Assembly: GCA_023428465.1 (NCBI GenBank) | Contig: JAEYXM010000170.1 | Location: 1-7,176 of the forward strand | Direction: 5' to 3' | Length of the DNA stretch: 7,176 bases | Source: Actinomycetes bacterium | GTDB lineage: Bacteria; Actinomycetota; Actinomycetes; Actinomycetales; Cellulomonadaceae | Shown: piece after piece, positions 1-5,610 of the stretch | How the letters are laid out: each line of letters starts with the position of its first letter | Position numbering within the stretch: position 1 is the first letter of the stretch | The notes under the pieces: model-generated | Database searches by the model: none | What the model saw: only the letters and a program-made list of their open reading frames with translations | Told to the model about the DNA's origin: nothing | Position numbers and translations under genes: made by a program

Positions 1-1371
1 GCCGCCGAGGCCGAGCGCGTCCTCGCGCGTGCGGGCGCCGCGCTCGCGGAGGTCCGTGCGCGGCGCGACGACGCCCGCGCGACCGCGGACGGCTGGGACG
101 TCACCACGGCCGAGGAGGCCCTGGCGGCCGCCCGGGACGCGGTGACGGCCGCCGAGGACGCGGGCAAGGAGCGCGTGGCGGTCGACGCCGAGCTCGAGAC
201 CTTCGACGAGGTCACCCTCCGGCTCGAGCAGCAGCGCGCGGAGCTCGACCGCTCCGTCGGCGAGGACGGCGTCGCGCTCGCCGAGCGTCGCCGCGAGATC
301 CGGGACGCCGAGACGGCGGTCGAGGCCGCCCGCGAGTCCGCCGAGACGGTGCGCGCGCGGGCGGCCGCACTCGAGGGGCGCCTGGACCTCGTGTCGGCCT
401 GGCTCGACGGCGTCCAGCGGCTCGCCTCGGCGCAGGAGCGCGCCGCCGAGCGGGCCACCGAGCTGACCGCCGCGCTCGCGGAGCACGGCTTCGACGACGC
501 CCCGGCCGTGCAGGACGCCGCGCTGGACGACGCCGCGCGCGCCACCCTGGACCGCCGGGTCCGCGAGCACGTGGCCGCGCTCGAGGTGGTCACCGCCGGC
601 CTCGCCGAGCCGGCGGTCGTCGCAATCGCGGACGTGCCCACCGAGGACGCCCGGGCCGTGCTCGGGCAGGCCGAGGAGGCCCACGCAGCCGCCGACGCCG
701 AGGCCACGCGGACCACGGGCGAGGCCGCCCGGGCGCGGGACCGCGCGTCGTCGGCGGCGCGGGAGCGCGTCGAGGTGGGCCGGGCGGTGCGCGAGCTCCG
801 TGCGGCGCGCGCCACGGCAGGTCCGGTCGTGCGGATGGCGAACGTCGTCGCGGCCAGCGGCGGGGAGAACGCCCGCCAGCTCTCGCTCGGCACGTATGTG
901 CTGGCCCGCCGGTTCGAGGACGTGGTGGCCGCGGCCAACGGGCGCCTCACCGCGATGTCCTCAGGCCGGTACGAGCTCGTGCGCAGCGAGGAGAAGGAGC
1001 GCGGCGCCGGCCGCAAGCTCGGCCTCGCGCTCAAGGTCGTCGACCACCACACCGAGCGTGAGCGGGACCCCGCGACCCTGTCCGGCGGCGAGACCTTCTA
1101 CTTCGCGCTCAGCCTCGCGCTCGGGCTGGCCGACGTCGTCACGGCCGAGGCCGGCGGCACGGACCTCGGCACGCTCTTCGTCGACGAGGGCTTCGGCTCG
1201 CTCGACGGCGACACGCTCGACGTCGTCCTCGGCGAGCTCGGGCGGCTGCGTGACGCCGGCCGCGTCGTCGGCGTGGTCTCGCACGTCGACGCCATGCGGC
1301 AGTCCATCGCCGAGCGCATCGAGGTGCGGCGGGTCGCCGAGGGTCGCAGCACCCTGACGGTCCGCGCCTGA
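1..1371 (+). CDS. sbcC: SbcC, ATPase subunit of SbcCD nuclease (3' part only)
   Basis: C-terminal 456 residues of the large SMC/Rad50-like subunit of SbcCD, which with the SbcD nuclease opens hairpins and trims blocked double-strand ends. The frame is open from base 1 and has no obvious start, so the N-terminal Walker A lobe and the zinc hook lie outside; family members are usually about 1000 residues. Window residues 1 to about 270 are Ala/Glu/Arg-rich heptad-like coiled coil without Pro-Cys hook motifs. The C-terminal ATPase lobe follows: QLSLGTYVL near 293-301, the ABC signature LSGGE at 360-364, Walker B with D-loop (LFVDEGFGSLD, ending at 402), and the switch histidine in VVSHVD near 428. 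These are hallmark SbcC elements in the right order. It ends in TGA at 1369-1371. sbcD would be expected just upstream, outside the window; this is inference. Confidence 0.95.
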   Translation, partial: AAEAERVLARAGAALAEVRARRDDARATADGWDVTTAEEALAAARDAVTAAEDAGKERVAVDAELETFDEVTLRLEQQRAELDRSVGEDGVALAERRREIRDAETAVEAARESAETVRARAAALEGRLDLVSAWLDGVQRLASAQERAAERATELTAALAEHGFDDAPAVQDAALDDAARATLDRRVREHVAALEVVTAGLAEPAVVAIADVPTEDARAVLGQAEEAHAAADAEATRTTGEAARARDRASSAARERVEVGRAVRELRAARATAGPVVRMANVVAASGGENARQLSLGTYVLARRFEDVVAAANGRLTAMSSGRYELVRSEEKERGAGRKLGLALKVVDHHTERERDPATLSGGETFYFALSLALGLADVVTAEAGGTDLGTLFVDEGFGSLDGDTLDVVLGELGRLRDAGRVVGVVSHVDAMRQSIAERIEVRRVAEGRSTLTVRA

Positions 1372-1402
1372 GGTCCACGCAGCGGGTGCCGCCACGACCG
1401 CG

Positions 1403-1408
1403 TAGCGT
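1403..1408 (+). promoter_or_regulatory. Probable -10 box of a leaderless promoter
   Basis: TAGCGT fits the actinobacterial TAnnnT -10 consensus and ends 6 bases before the ATG at 1415. That places transcription initiation at or next to the start codon, and no Shine-Dalgarno sequence precedes that ATG. No convincing -35 hexamer is visible. The downstream gene can therefore be expressed independently of sbcC despite the short gap. Confidence 0.55.
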
Positions 1409-1414
1409 CGCGCC

Positions 1415-2095
1415 ATGCGTCGCTGGGTGTGGGTCCTCGCCGGCGTCGTCGTCCTGCTCGGCGGCGCGGCGGTCGTGGACACGGTCGTGCGCCTCACGAC
1501 CGAGAACCGCATCGCGGCGGAGGTCACCGCCATCCCCGGGCTGAGCACGCGGCCGGACGTGACGATCGGCGGCTTCCCGTTCCTCACCCAGCTCGCGGAC
1601 GGCGAGCTCGACGACGTGCGCCTCACCGCGCCGTCGGCGACCGTCGAGGGCCTGCTCCTCGAGGACGTCGTCGTCGACCTCGAGGGTGTGCGCACCGAGG
1701 CGCCGTTCACGGCGGTCTCGGCGACGCTCACCGCGCGCACCACGCCCGACGCCGTCGAACGTGTCCTCACCGTCGCCCTGGACCTCGAGCTGCGCGGCGA
1801 CCGCCTCGTCACGACCACCGACGTCCTCGGCCTGCCGCTCGACATCGTCCTCGAACCGCGGGCCGCCGGGCGCGACGTCGCGGTGGAGGTCGCCGGGCTG
1901 ATGATGGCGGGCATCGGTGTCGATGCCGACCAGCTGCCGCCCGACGTCGCCGCGATGCTCACGGACCTCGTCGTCCCGCTCGACGGCCTGCCCCCGGGCA
2001 TGGTGCTCACGGACGTCACCGTCGACGACGACGGCCTGCACCTGCGGGCCACGGGCACCGGGCTGGACCTCACCCGGGCGGTCGCGGCGCCCTGA
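1415..2095 (+). CDS. DUF2993 (LmeA-like) membrane-anchored protein
   Basis: 226-residue protein of the DUF2993 family, whose best-known member is mycobacterial LmeA, a phospholipid-binding cell-envelope protein needed to maintain lipomannan elongation. What is seen: an N-terminal uncleaved-anchor-like helix at about residues 4-22 after two arginines, then an extracytoplasmic domain. The family hallmark IGGFPFLTQL lies at 51-60, followed by alternating beta-strand-like stretches rich in Asp, Val and Leu. The domain is strongly acidic and has no cysteine. The ATG at 1415 is preferred because the hydrophobic anchor starts immediately and a TAnnnT box sits just upstream, consistent with leaderless translation. 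It lies 43 bp after sbcC on the same strand, but nothing ties the two functions together. The family assignment is fairly secure; the lipid-binding role is by homology, and a precise function in this organism is unknown. Confidence 0.82.
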   Translation: MRRWVWVLAGVVVLLGGAAVVDTVVRLTTENRIAAEVTAIPGLSTRPDVTIGGFPFLTQLADGELDDVRLTAPSATVEGLLLEDVVVDLEGVRTEAPFTAVSATLTARTTPDAVERVLTVALDLELRGDRLVTTTDVLGLPLDIVLEPRAAGRDVAVEVAGLMMAGIGVDADQLPPDVAAMLTDLVVPLDGLPPGMVLTDVTVDDDGLHLRATGTGLDLTRAVAAP

Positions 2096-2201
2096 CGACC
2101 ACGGGCGATGACCGACACCTGAGATCAACCCTCGCGCGCGTGCTCGTCAGACCACTACGTTCGGCGGTGCAGAAGCGGTCTCCTCGGGGTGGAGGACGGG
2201 C

Positions 2202-3776
2202 ATGAGTGCTGGCACGAACGACGCGGCGATCGACGGAGACGCGACCAAGCCGCGCGAGCAGTGGTCCGGGCAGCTGGGCTTCATCCTGGCGGCCATCGGG
2301 TCCGCCGTCGGGCTCGGCAACATCTGGCGCTTCCCGGGTGTCGCGTACGAGAACGGCGGCGGTGCGTTCCTCATCCCGTACCTCGTCGCGCTGCTCACCG
2401 CGGGCATCCCGATCCTGTGGCTGGACTACGCGATCGGGCACCGGTTCCGCGGCGCGGCGCCGACGGCGTTCCGGCGGCTGTTCAAGCCGGCCGAGGGCCT
2501 GGGCTGGTTCCAGGTCGCGATCAGCTTCATCATCGCGACCTACTACGCCGTGATCCTCGCGTGGGCACTGGCCTACATGTGGTTCTCGGTCGACCTCGCC
2601 TGGGGCGACGACCCGGGGTCGTTCCTCTTCGGTGACTTCCTGAAGGTGGCCGACGACGTCACGCCCACGCTGGACTTCGTCCCCAGCGTGCTCGGACCGC
2701 TGCTCATCGTGTGGGTGCTCGCGCTGGTCATCGTCGCCTTCGGCGTGAAGAAGGGCCTCGAGCGCGCGAACATGGTGATGATCCCCTTGCTCGTGGTGAT
2801 GTTCGGTGCGCTCGTCGTGCGCGCGGTCACCCTCGAGGGTGCCGGCGACGGCCTGAACGAGTTCTTCACGCCCCAGTGGGACCGCCTCGGCGACGCCAGC
2901 GTGTGGATCGCGGCCTACAGCCAGATCTTCTTCTCGCTGTCGATCGCCTTCGGCATCATGATCACCTACTCGTCGTACCTGCGGCGCAAGGCGAACCTCA
3001 CGACGACCGGTCTGGTGGTCGGGTTCGCGAACTCCTCCTTCGAGCTGCTCGCCGGCATCGGTGTGTTCTCGGTCCTGGGCTTCATGGCCGCGCAGACCGG
3101 CACCCCTGTCGCCGAGTCGGGCGGCACCACGGGCATCGGCCTGGCGTTCATCGCCTTCCCGCAGATCCTCTCCGAGATGCCGGGCGGCCCGGTGTTCGGC
3201 GTGCTGTTCTTCGGCTCGCTCGCGCTCGCCGGCATGACCTCGCTGATCTCGATCCTGCAGGTCGTCTCGGCGGCGTTCCAGGAGAAGTTCGGGCTGAGCG
3301 TGCGGGGCGCGGCACTCTCCCTCGGTGGAGTCGCCGCCGTCGTGTCCGTTCTGCTGTACTCCACGACGACCGGCGTGACGCTGCTCGACACCGTCGACGA
3401 CTACGTCAACAACGCGGGCATCGTCCTCTCCGCGATCGTCATGTGCGTGCTCGTCGGGCTGGTGCGGCGCAATCTCACGGAGCTGCAGGGCCACCTGAAC
3501 GCCCGCGTCGGCCTGAACGTCGGGGACTGGTGGAAGGCGCTCGTCGGGGTCGTCGTGCCGGTGGTCCTGGCGTACATGCTCGTCAGCCACGCCATCGACC
3601 GCATCACCGAGGGCTACTCCGGCTACCCGGACTGGTTCCTCACGGCCTTCGGGTGGGGGTCGCTGGCGCTGTGCCTGGTCCTGGCGGTCGTCTTCACCCT
3701 CGTGCCCTGGCGCCGCAGCCCTGACGACTTCGTGCCCGAGACGTTGCCCGACGCGACCGAAAGGAGCTGGCGATGA
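2202..3776 (+). CDS. metP: Sodium:neurotransmitter symporter family amino-acid transporter, MetP-like
   Basis: 524-residue NSS (LeuT-fold) secondary transporter of the cytoplasmic membrane, predicted to import an amino acid with Na+. About 12 hydrophobic segments are visible. Segment 1 has the family signature SAVGLGNIWRFP (34-45); G33, A35, V36 and N40 match LeuT sodium-site residues G20, A22, V23 and N27. Segment 6 has FFSLSIAFG (243-251), with Ser245 at the LeuT Thr254 position. N277 corresponds to LeuT N286, and A343, T346 and S347 to Na2 residues A351, T354 and S355. All ion ligands thus look intact. The start at 2202 has a GGAGG site at 2191-2195. The stop overlaps the start of a MetS-type small gene, so the best-known model is the Corynebacterium glutamicum MetPS methionine/alanine importer. 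The substrate is inferred from that partner, not from the binding pocket. TACGTT at 2156-2161 is a weak -10 candidate. Confidence 0.9.
   Translation: MSAGTNDAAIDGDATKPREQWSGQLGFILAAIGSAVGLGNIWRFPGVAYENGGGAFLIPYLVALLTAGIPILWLDYAIGHRFRGAAPTAFRRLFKPAEGLGWFQVAISFIIATYYAVILAWALAYMWFSVDLAWGDDPGSFLFGDFLKVADDVTPTLDFVPSVLGPLLIVWVLALVIVAFGVKKGLERANMVMIPLLVVMFGALVVRAVTLEGAGDGLNEFFTPQWDRLGDASVWIAAYSQIFFSLSIAFGIMITYSSYLRRKANLTTTGLVVGFANSSFELLAGIGVFSVLGFMAAQTGTPVAESGGTTGIGLAFIAFPQILSEMPGGPVFGVLFFGSLALAGMTSLISILQVVSAAFQEKFGLSVRGAALSLGGVAAVVSVLLYSTTTGVTLLDTVDDYVNNAGIVLSAIVMCVLVGLVRRNLTELQGHLNARVGLNVGDWWKALVGVVVPVVLAYMLVSHAIDRITEGYSGYPDWFLTAFGWGSLALCLVLAVVFTLVPWRRSPDDFVPETLPDATERSWR
3761..3776 (+). promoter_or_regulatory. 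metS ribosome binding site and ATGA stop/start overlap
   Basis: AAGGAG at 3761-3766 lies 6 bases before the ATG at 3773. The metP stop TGA (3774-3776) and this ATG share an ATGA, a classic translational-coupling arrangement that would tie production of the small subunit to that of the transporter. The strong Shine-Dalgarno site inside the end of metP is the main evidence that the short downstream frame is translated. Confidence 0.8.
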
Positions 3777-3898
3777 CCGGGACCGCTGTCTTCTTCCTCG
3801 TCCTGGCCGCCACCGTGATCTGGGGCGGGCTCGCCGCGAGCGTGCTGCGGCTGCGGCGCGACGGCGGCGCGGAGGACGAGCGTCCGCACGACCTGTGA
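3773..3898 (+). CDS. metS: MetS-type small subunit of methionine/alanine importer
   Basis: 41-residue single-helix membrane protein, short enough for length-based gene callers to miss. Residues 4-25 form one hydrophobic helix, followed by a basic LRLRR turn (25-29) and an acidic, hydrophilic tail, so the C terminus is probably cytoplasmic. The motif VIWGGLAASVLRLRR (15-29) strongly resembles the family of small subunits of NSS methionine/alanine importers (MetS of Corynebacterium glutamicum, which is required for MetP activity). It overlaps the transporter gene by 4 bp and has a strong AAGGAG site, so it is almost certainly co-translated. The C. glutamicum protein is somewhat longer, about 60 residues; here the tail is short. 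The role as an essential partner of the 2202-3776 transporter is by homology. Confidence 0.85.
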   Translation: MTGTAVFFLVLAATVIWGGLAASVLRLRRDGGAEDERPHDL

Positions 3899-3910
3899 CG
3901 CGCACAGGTC
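3890..3910. promoter_or_regulatory. Palindrome at metS stop codon: operator or short terminator
   Basis: Perfect 8-base arms GACCTGTG (3890-3897) and CACAGGTC (3903-3910) around a 5-base centre. The metS stop codon TGA (3896-3898) runs from the left arm into the centre. The right arm occupies the -35 position relative to the TAGATT box at 3928-3933, where a dimeric regulator could block or aid deoD transcription. It could equally be a short hairpin attenuating readthrough from metPS, but it has no T-run after it. Which role applies cannot be told from sequence. Confidence 0.45.
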
Positions 3911-3927
3911 CCACACACCCGCTCCGA

Positions 3928-3933
3928 TAGATT
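3928..3933 (+). promoter_or_regulatory. Probable -10 box of leaderless deoD promoter
   Basis: TAGATT, a good TAnnnT match in an otherwise very GC-rich stretch, ends 7 bases before the ATG at 3941. No Shine-Dalgarno motif precedes that ATG, so a leaderless transcript beginning at or near the start codon is likely. The hexamer CAGGTC (3905-3910), 17 bases upstream, is the only spatially suitable -35 and is a poor match. Confidence 0.6.
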
Positions 3934-3940
3934 GGCCCCC

Positions 3941-4717
3941 ATGGCCACTCCGCACATCGGCGCCGAGCCTGGTGACTTCGCGCCCGACGTCCTCATGCCC
4001 GGCGACCCGCGACGCGCGCAGCGCATCGCCGAGACCGTTCTGGAGGACGCCCGCCTCGTGACCGAGGTCCGCGGCATCCTCGGCTACACGGGGTCGTTCG
4101 ACGGGCGGCCGGTGTCGGTCCTCGCGTCGGGCATGGGCATCCCGTCGATCAGCATCTACGCGACGGAGCTGTTCCGCTTCTACGGCGTCGAGCGGATCAT
4201 CCGCATCGGTACCGCGGGCGGCATGGCGCACCACCTCGACGTCGGCGACGTCGTCATCGCGCAGGCCGCGCACACCGACTCGGACGTCAGCGCGAACAAG
4301 ATCCCGGGCATCCACTACAGCCACGCGGCGTCGTTCGCGCTCACCGCGGCGGCTGCGGTGGCGGCGGGCGTCGGCCCGGGCTCCGGTACGCAGAAGCCGC
4401 GCCCCGAGGCCGGTGGCGCGGGGCGGCGTCGGCGGCGCAAGGCCGGGTCCGTGCACGTGGGCACGGTGTTCTCCTCCGACGTGTTCTACGCGGACCGGCC
4501 CGCGACGATGGACGCGATGGTCGCGCACGGCACCCTCGCAGTCGAGATGGAGGCGGCCGGCCTCTACGCGGTCGCCGACCAGCACGGCAAGCAGGCGCTC
4601 GCCATCTGCACCATCAGTGACCTGCTGTTCCGCGACGCGTCGCTCTCGGCCGACGAGCGCGAGCTCCTCTTCGACCGCTCGGTCGCCTTCGGCCTGGCGG
4701 CCTTCGCCACCGCCTGA
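3941..4717 (+). CDS. deoD: DeoD-type purine nucleoside phosphorylase with Arg-rich insertion
   Basis: 258-residue cytosolic enzyme of purine salvage that cleaves purine (deoxy)nucleosides with phosphate into base and (deoxy)ribose-1-phosphate. It is of the hexameric E. coli DeoD type. It starts MATPHIGAEPGDF like the family, and the ATG at 3941 is chosen over an in-frame TTG at 3932 because it matches this conserved N terminus and sits 7 bases after a -10 box. Conserved active-site residues, in E. coli numbering: His4, Gly20, Arg24, Arg43 and Arg87 for phosphate; Phe159, Glu179, Met180 and Glu181 for the nucleoside; Asp204 and Arg217 for catalysis (Asp227 and Arg240 here). Ser90 is Thr. From Phe159 onward numbering is shifted by a constant 22 residues, caused by an insertion at about 145-169 containing a Gly/Pro-rich stretch and five consecutive arginines. 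All catalytic residues remain, so an active enzyme is expected. A strong hairpin follows 22 bp after the stop. Confidence 0.93.
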   Translation: MATPHIGAEPGDFAPDVLMPGDPRRAQRIAETVLEDARLVTEVRGILGYTGSFDGRPVSVLASGMGIPSISIYATELFRFYGVERIIRIGTAGGMAHHLDVGDVVIAQAAHTDSDVSANKIPGIHYSHAASFALTAAAAVAAGVGPGSGTQKPRPEAGGAGRRRRRKAGSVHVGTVFSSDVFYADRPATMDAMVAHGTLAVEMEAAGLYAVADQHGKQALAICTISDLLFRDASLSADERELLFDRSVAFGLAAFATA

Positions 4718-4739
4718 CGTCGGGGCTCGTCCCGGACGA

Positions 4740-4779
4740 CGAACACCCGTGCGCCCCACGTAGGGCGCACGGGTGTTCG
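4740..4779. terminator. Bidirectional hairpin terminator
   Basis: Perfect inverted repeat with 17-bp arms, 4740-4756 and 4763-4779, around a 6-base loop. The left arm starts CGAACACCCGTGCGCCC. It lies between the stop of deoD (4717) and the stop of the convergent small gene (4797). There is no clear U-run on either side, which is common for actinobacterial terminators. It would act on both transcripts. Confidence 0.85.
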
Positions 4780-4796
4780 CGTCGAGAGCTGAGAGG

Positions 4797-4982
4797 TCAG
4801 TCCTTCGTCTGGTCCTGGAGGAACTCCTGGGCCTTGTCGACGACGATGTCGATCTTCTCGTCGACGGAGTCACCCGTCTTGGACTTGATGAAGTCGGCGG
4901 CCTTCTCCAGGCCCTCGGCGACCTGGTCCTCCTTGCCGTCGAGCGCGCCCTTCGCCTGGTTGATCAGGTCGTCGAGTCCCAT
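4797..4982 (-). CDS. Rv0909/MT0933-family small helical protein (putative antitoxin)
   Basis: 61-residue hydrophilic protein beginning MGLDDLINQAKGALDGKEDQ and continuing with Lys/Asp/Glu-rich amphipathic helices (VAEGLEKAADFIKSKTGD, then a DEKIDIVVDKAQEFL segment). This strongly resembles the MT0933/Rv0909 family, annotated as an antitoxin because Mycobacterium tuberculosis Rv0909 pairs with the START-like protein Rv0910. The ATG at 4982 is chosen because the family begins MGLDDL and an AAAGGA site lies 9 bases upstream on the minus strand; longer in-frame extensions are ignored. No SRPBCC/START-like toxin gene is adjacent: downstream is a terminator and convergent deoD, and upstream a divergent unrelated gene. 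It has no DNA-binding motif or cysteine. The family match is good, but the antitoxin role is doubtful here; a stress-type helical protein is an alternative. Confidence 0.8.
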   Translation of the reverse strand: MGLDDLINQAKGALDGKEDQVAEGLEKAADFIKSKTGDSVDEKIDIVVDKAQEFLQDQTKD

Positions 4983-4991
4983 GCTGGTCAG

Positions 4992-4997
4992 TCCTTT
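4992..4997 (-). promoter_or_regulatory. Ribosome binding site of the Rv0909-like gene
   Basis: On the minus strand this reads AAAGGA, 9 bases before the ATG at 4982. It fixes the start inside a much longer open frame that extends upstream with no similar signal. Confidence 0.7.
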
Positions 4998-5218
4998 CAC
5001 CACACCGGTAGGAAGTCCGATCGTCCTCGCCCGGTGGCGTGCTCCGCAAGATCCCGCGAACTCCGGCACGCGACACCCACCGGACGTGGACGTTCGCCAT
5101 GCGTACCGGGTGAAAAACGACCGAACTGCCCAAGCCTGCGTCACGGCCACCCGTTCGGGGTATCTCATCGAGTGAAGGCGTCGGGATGCCGGTGCCGGAG
5201 GAAGAGACGGACCGGTTC

Positions 5219-5226
5219 GGAGGAGG
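5219..5226 (+). promoter_or_regulatory. Strong ribosome binding site of the 5235 gene
   Basis: GGAGGAGG, whose AGGAGG core (5221-5226) is a perfect anti-16S match, lies 8 bases before the ATG at 5235. It decides the start within a longer open frame that runs back across the convergent small gene and its promoter region. Confidence 0.85.
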
Positions 5227-5234
5227 TGGACACC

Positions 5235-5534
5235 ATGACCCAGACAGCGCTCCCCCCGCGTTCGGTGCTTCGCACAAGCACCGGTGTCCGGTCGACGTCC
5301 GCCGCCACCGGGCCGGTCCTGTCCCTTCACGGTGAGGACCCCGCCACCGGCATCCCCGCCACCTGGCATGTCACGGCGCTCGCAGCCGACGGCGCCCCCG
5401 ACGCGTACCTCGTGGAGGGCGCGCAGGGCGACATCCACAGCCCGCACCTGTGGATGCAGGCGCACCGCACGGCGACCATGACCGACGAAGCAGGCGTCAT
5501 CGAGCTCGTCCGCTCGGTGATGTTCGGACGATGA
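5235..5534 (+). CDS. Hypothetical 99-residue protein
   Basis: Not recognised. The near-ideal Shine-Dalgarno site, G/C-rich third codon positions and a stop embedded in a terminator-like repeat support a real gene. Residues 1 to about 25 are rich in Ser, Thr, Arg and Pro and look disordered. Residues 27-65 could form beta strands (GPVLSLHGED, then TWHVTALA and DAYLVEGAQG). Residues 66-78 hold a His/Trp cluster (DIHSPHLWMQAHR), and 84-96 look like a short C-terminal helix (DEAGVIELVRSVM). There is no lysine, cysteine or asparagine, and no membrane helix or signal peptide. It is divergent from the Rv0909-like gene and convergent with the helicase gene, so it appears to be monocistronic. It is not a credible toxin match to the neighbouring antitoxin-like protein, given the opposite orientation and the lack of START-like features. 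Function unknown. Confidence 0.75.
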   Translation: MTQTALPPRSVLRTSTGVRSTSAATGPVLSLHGEDPATGIPATWHVTALAADGAPDAYLVEGAQGDIHSPHLWMQAHRTATMTDEAGVIELVRSVMFGR

Positions 5535-5610
5535 ACGCCCCTCGGGGCCGGTGCCCCCGCGCCCACTCCCCCCAGCCAGAGCGCGTGTTCTGCCCTGAGG
5601 GGCGTTCATC
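5530..5610. terminator. Long inverted repeat between convergent genes, with both stop codons in its arms
   Basis: Arms GATGAACGCCCCTC (5530-5543) and GAGGGGCGTTCATC (5597-5610) are perfectly complementary over 14 bp. One G:U pair and four further pairs extend the stem to 5548/5592, leaving a 43-base C-rich loop. The plus-strand stop TGA (5532-5534) pairs exactly with the minus-strand stop (5606-5608). Transcripts from either side can form the same stem, so a bidirectional terminator is the simplest reading, though the large loop is atypical. Small alternative hairpins such as 5543-5547 with 5555-5559 could compete. Confidence 0.65.

Larger units (their letters stand above)
4983..5234. other. 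Divergent intergenic region
   Basis: This 252-bp spacer separates two small divergent genes and must carry both promoters. It is visibly less GC-rich near 5103-5127 (a GTGAAAAACGACC segment) than the coding sequence. GGGTAT at 5158-5163 on the plus strand resembles the -10 of a general-stress sigma factor, but no matching GTTT-type -35 lies 15-17 bases upstream, so I leave it as weak. No tRNA, riboswitch or convincing extra gene is seen. Confidence 0.4.

Noticed and set aside
961..2128. Long overlapping minus-strand frames opposite sbcC and the DUF2993 gene
   Set aside because: Low-complexity Ser/Thr/Arg or Arg/Asp/Gly products with no family resemblance and no ribosome sites; the plus-strand genes have clear motifs.
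2092..2150. Inverted repeat CTGACGA / TCGTCAG after the DUF2993 gene
   Set aside because: Only 7-base arms separated by 45 bases in GC-rich DNA; likely chance, not called as a terminator.
2070..3914. 614-codon open frame on the minus strand opposite the transporter
   Set aside because: Its product is Arg/Asp/His/Gln-rich low complexity without domains, as expected for the antisense of a GC-rich gene; the plus strand encodes an unmistakable NSS transporter.
5158..5163. GGGTAT as a stress-sigma -10 element
   Set aside because: No GTTT-like -35 at the needed 15-17 base spacing, so it is mentioned only as a weak possibility.
4773..5534. Longer 253-codon version of the 99-residue protein
   Set aside because: The extra N-terminal part is antisense to the small gene at 4797-4982 and crosses the intergenic region; the strong GGAGGAGG marks the ATG at 5235.
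4797..5534. Divergent toxin-antitoxin pair formed by the two small genes
   Set aside because: Known Rv0909-type antitoxins are co-directional with a START-like partner; the plus-strand protein shows no such fold features and the genes are 252 bp apart in opposite orientation.
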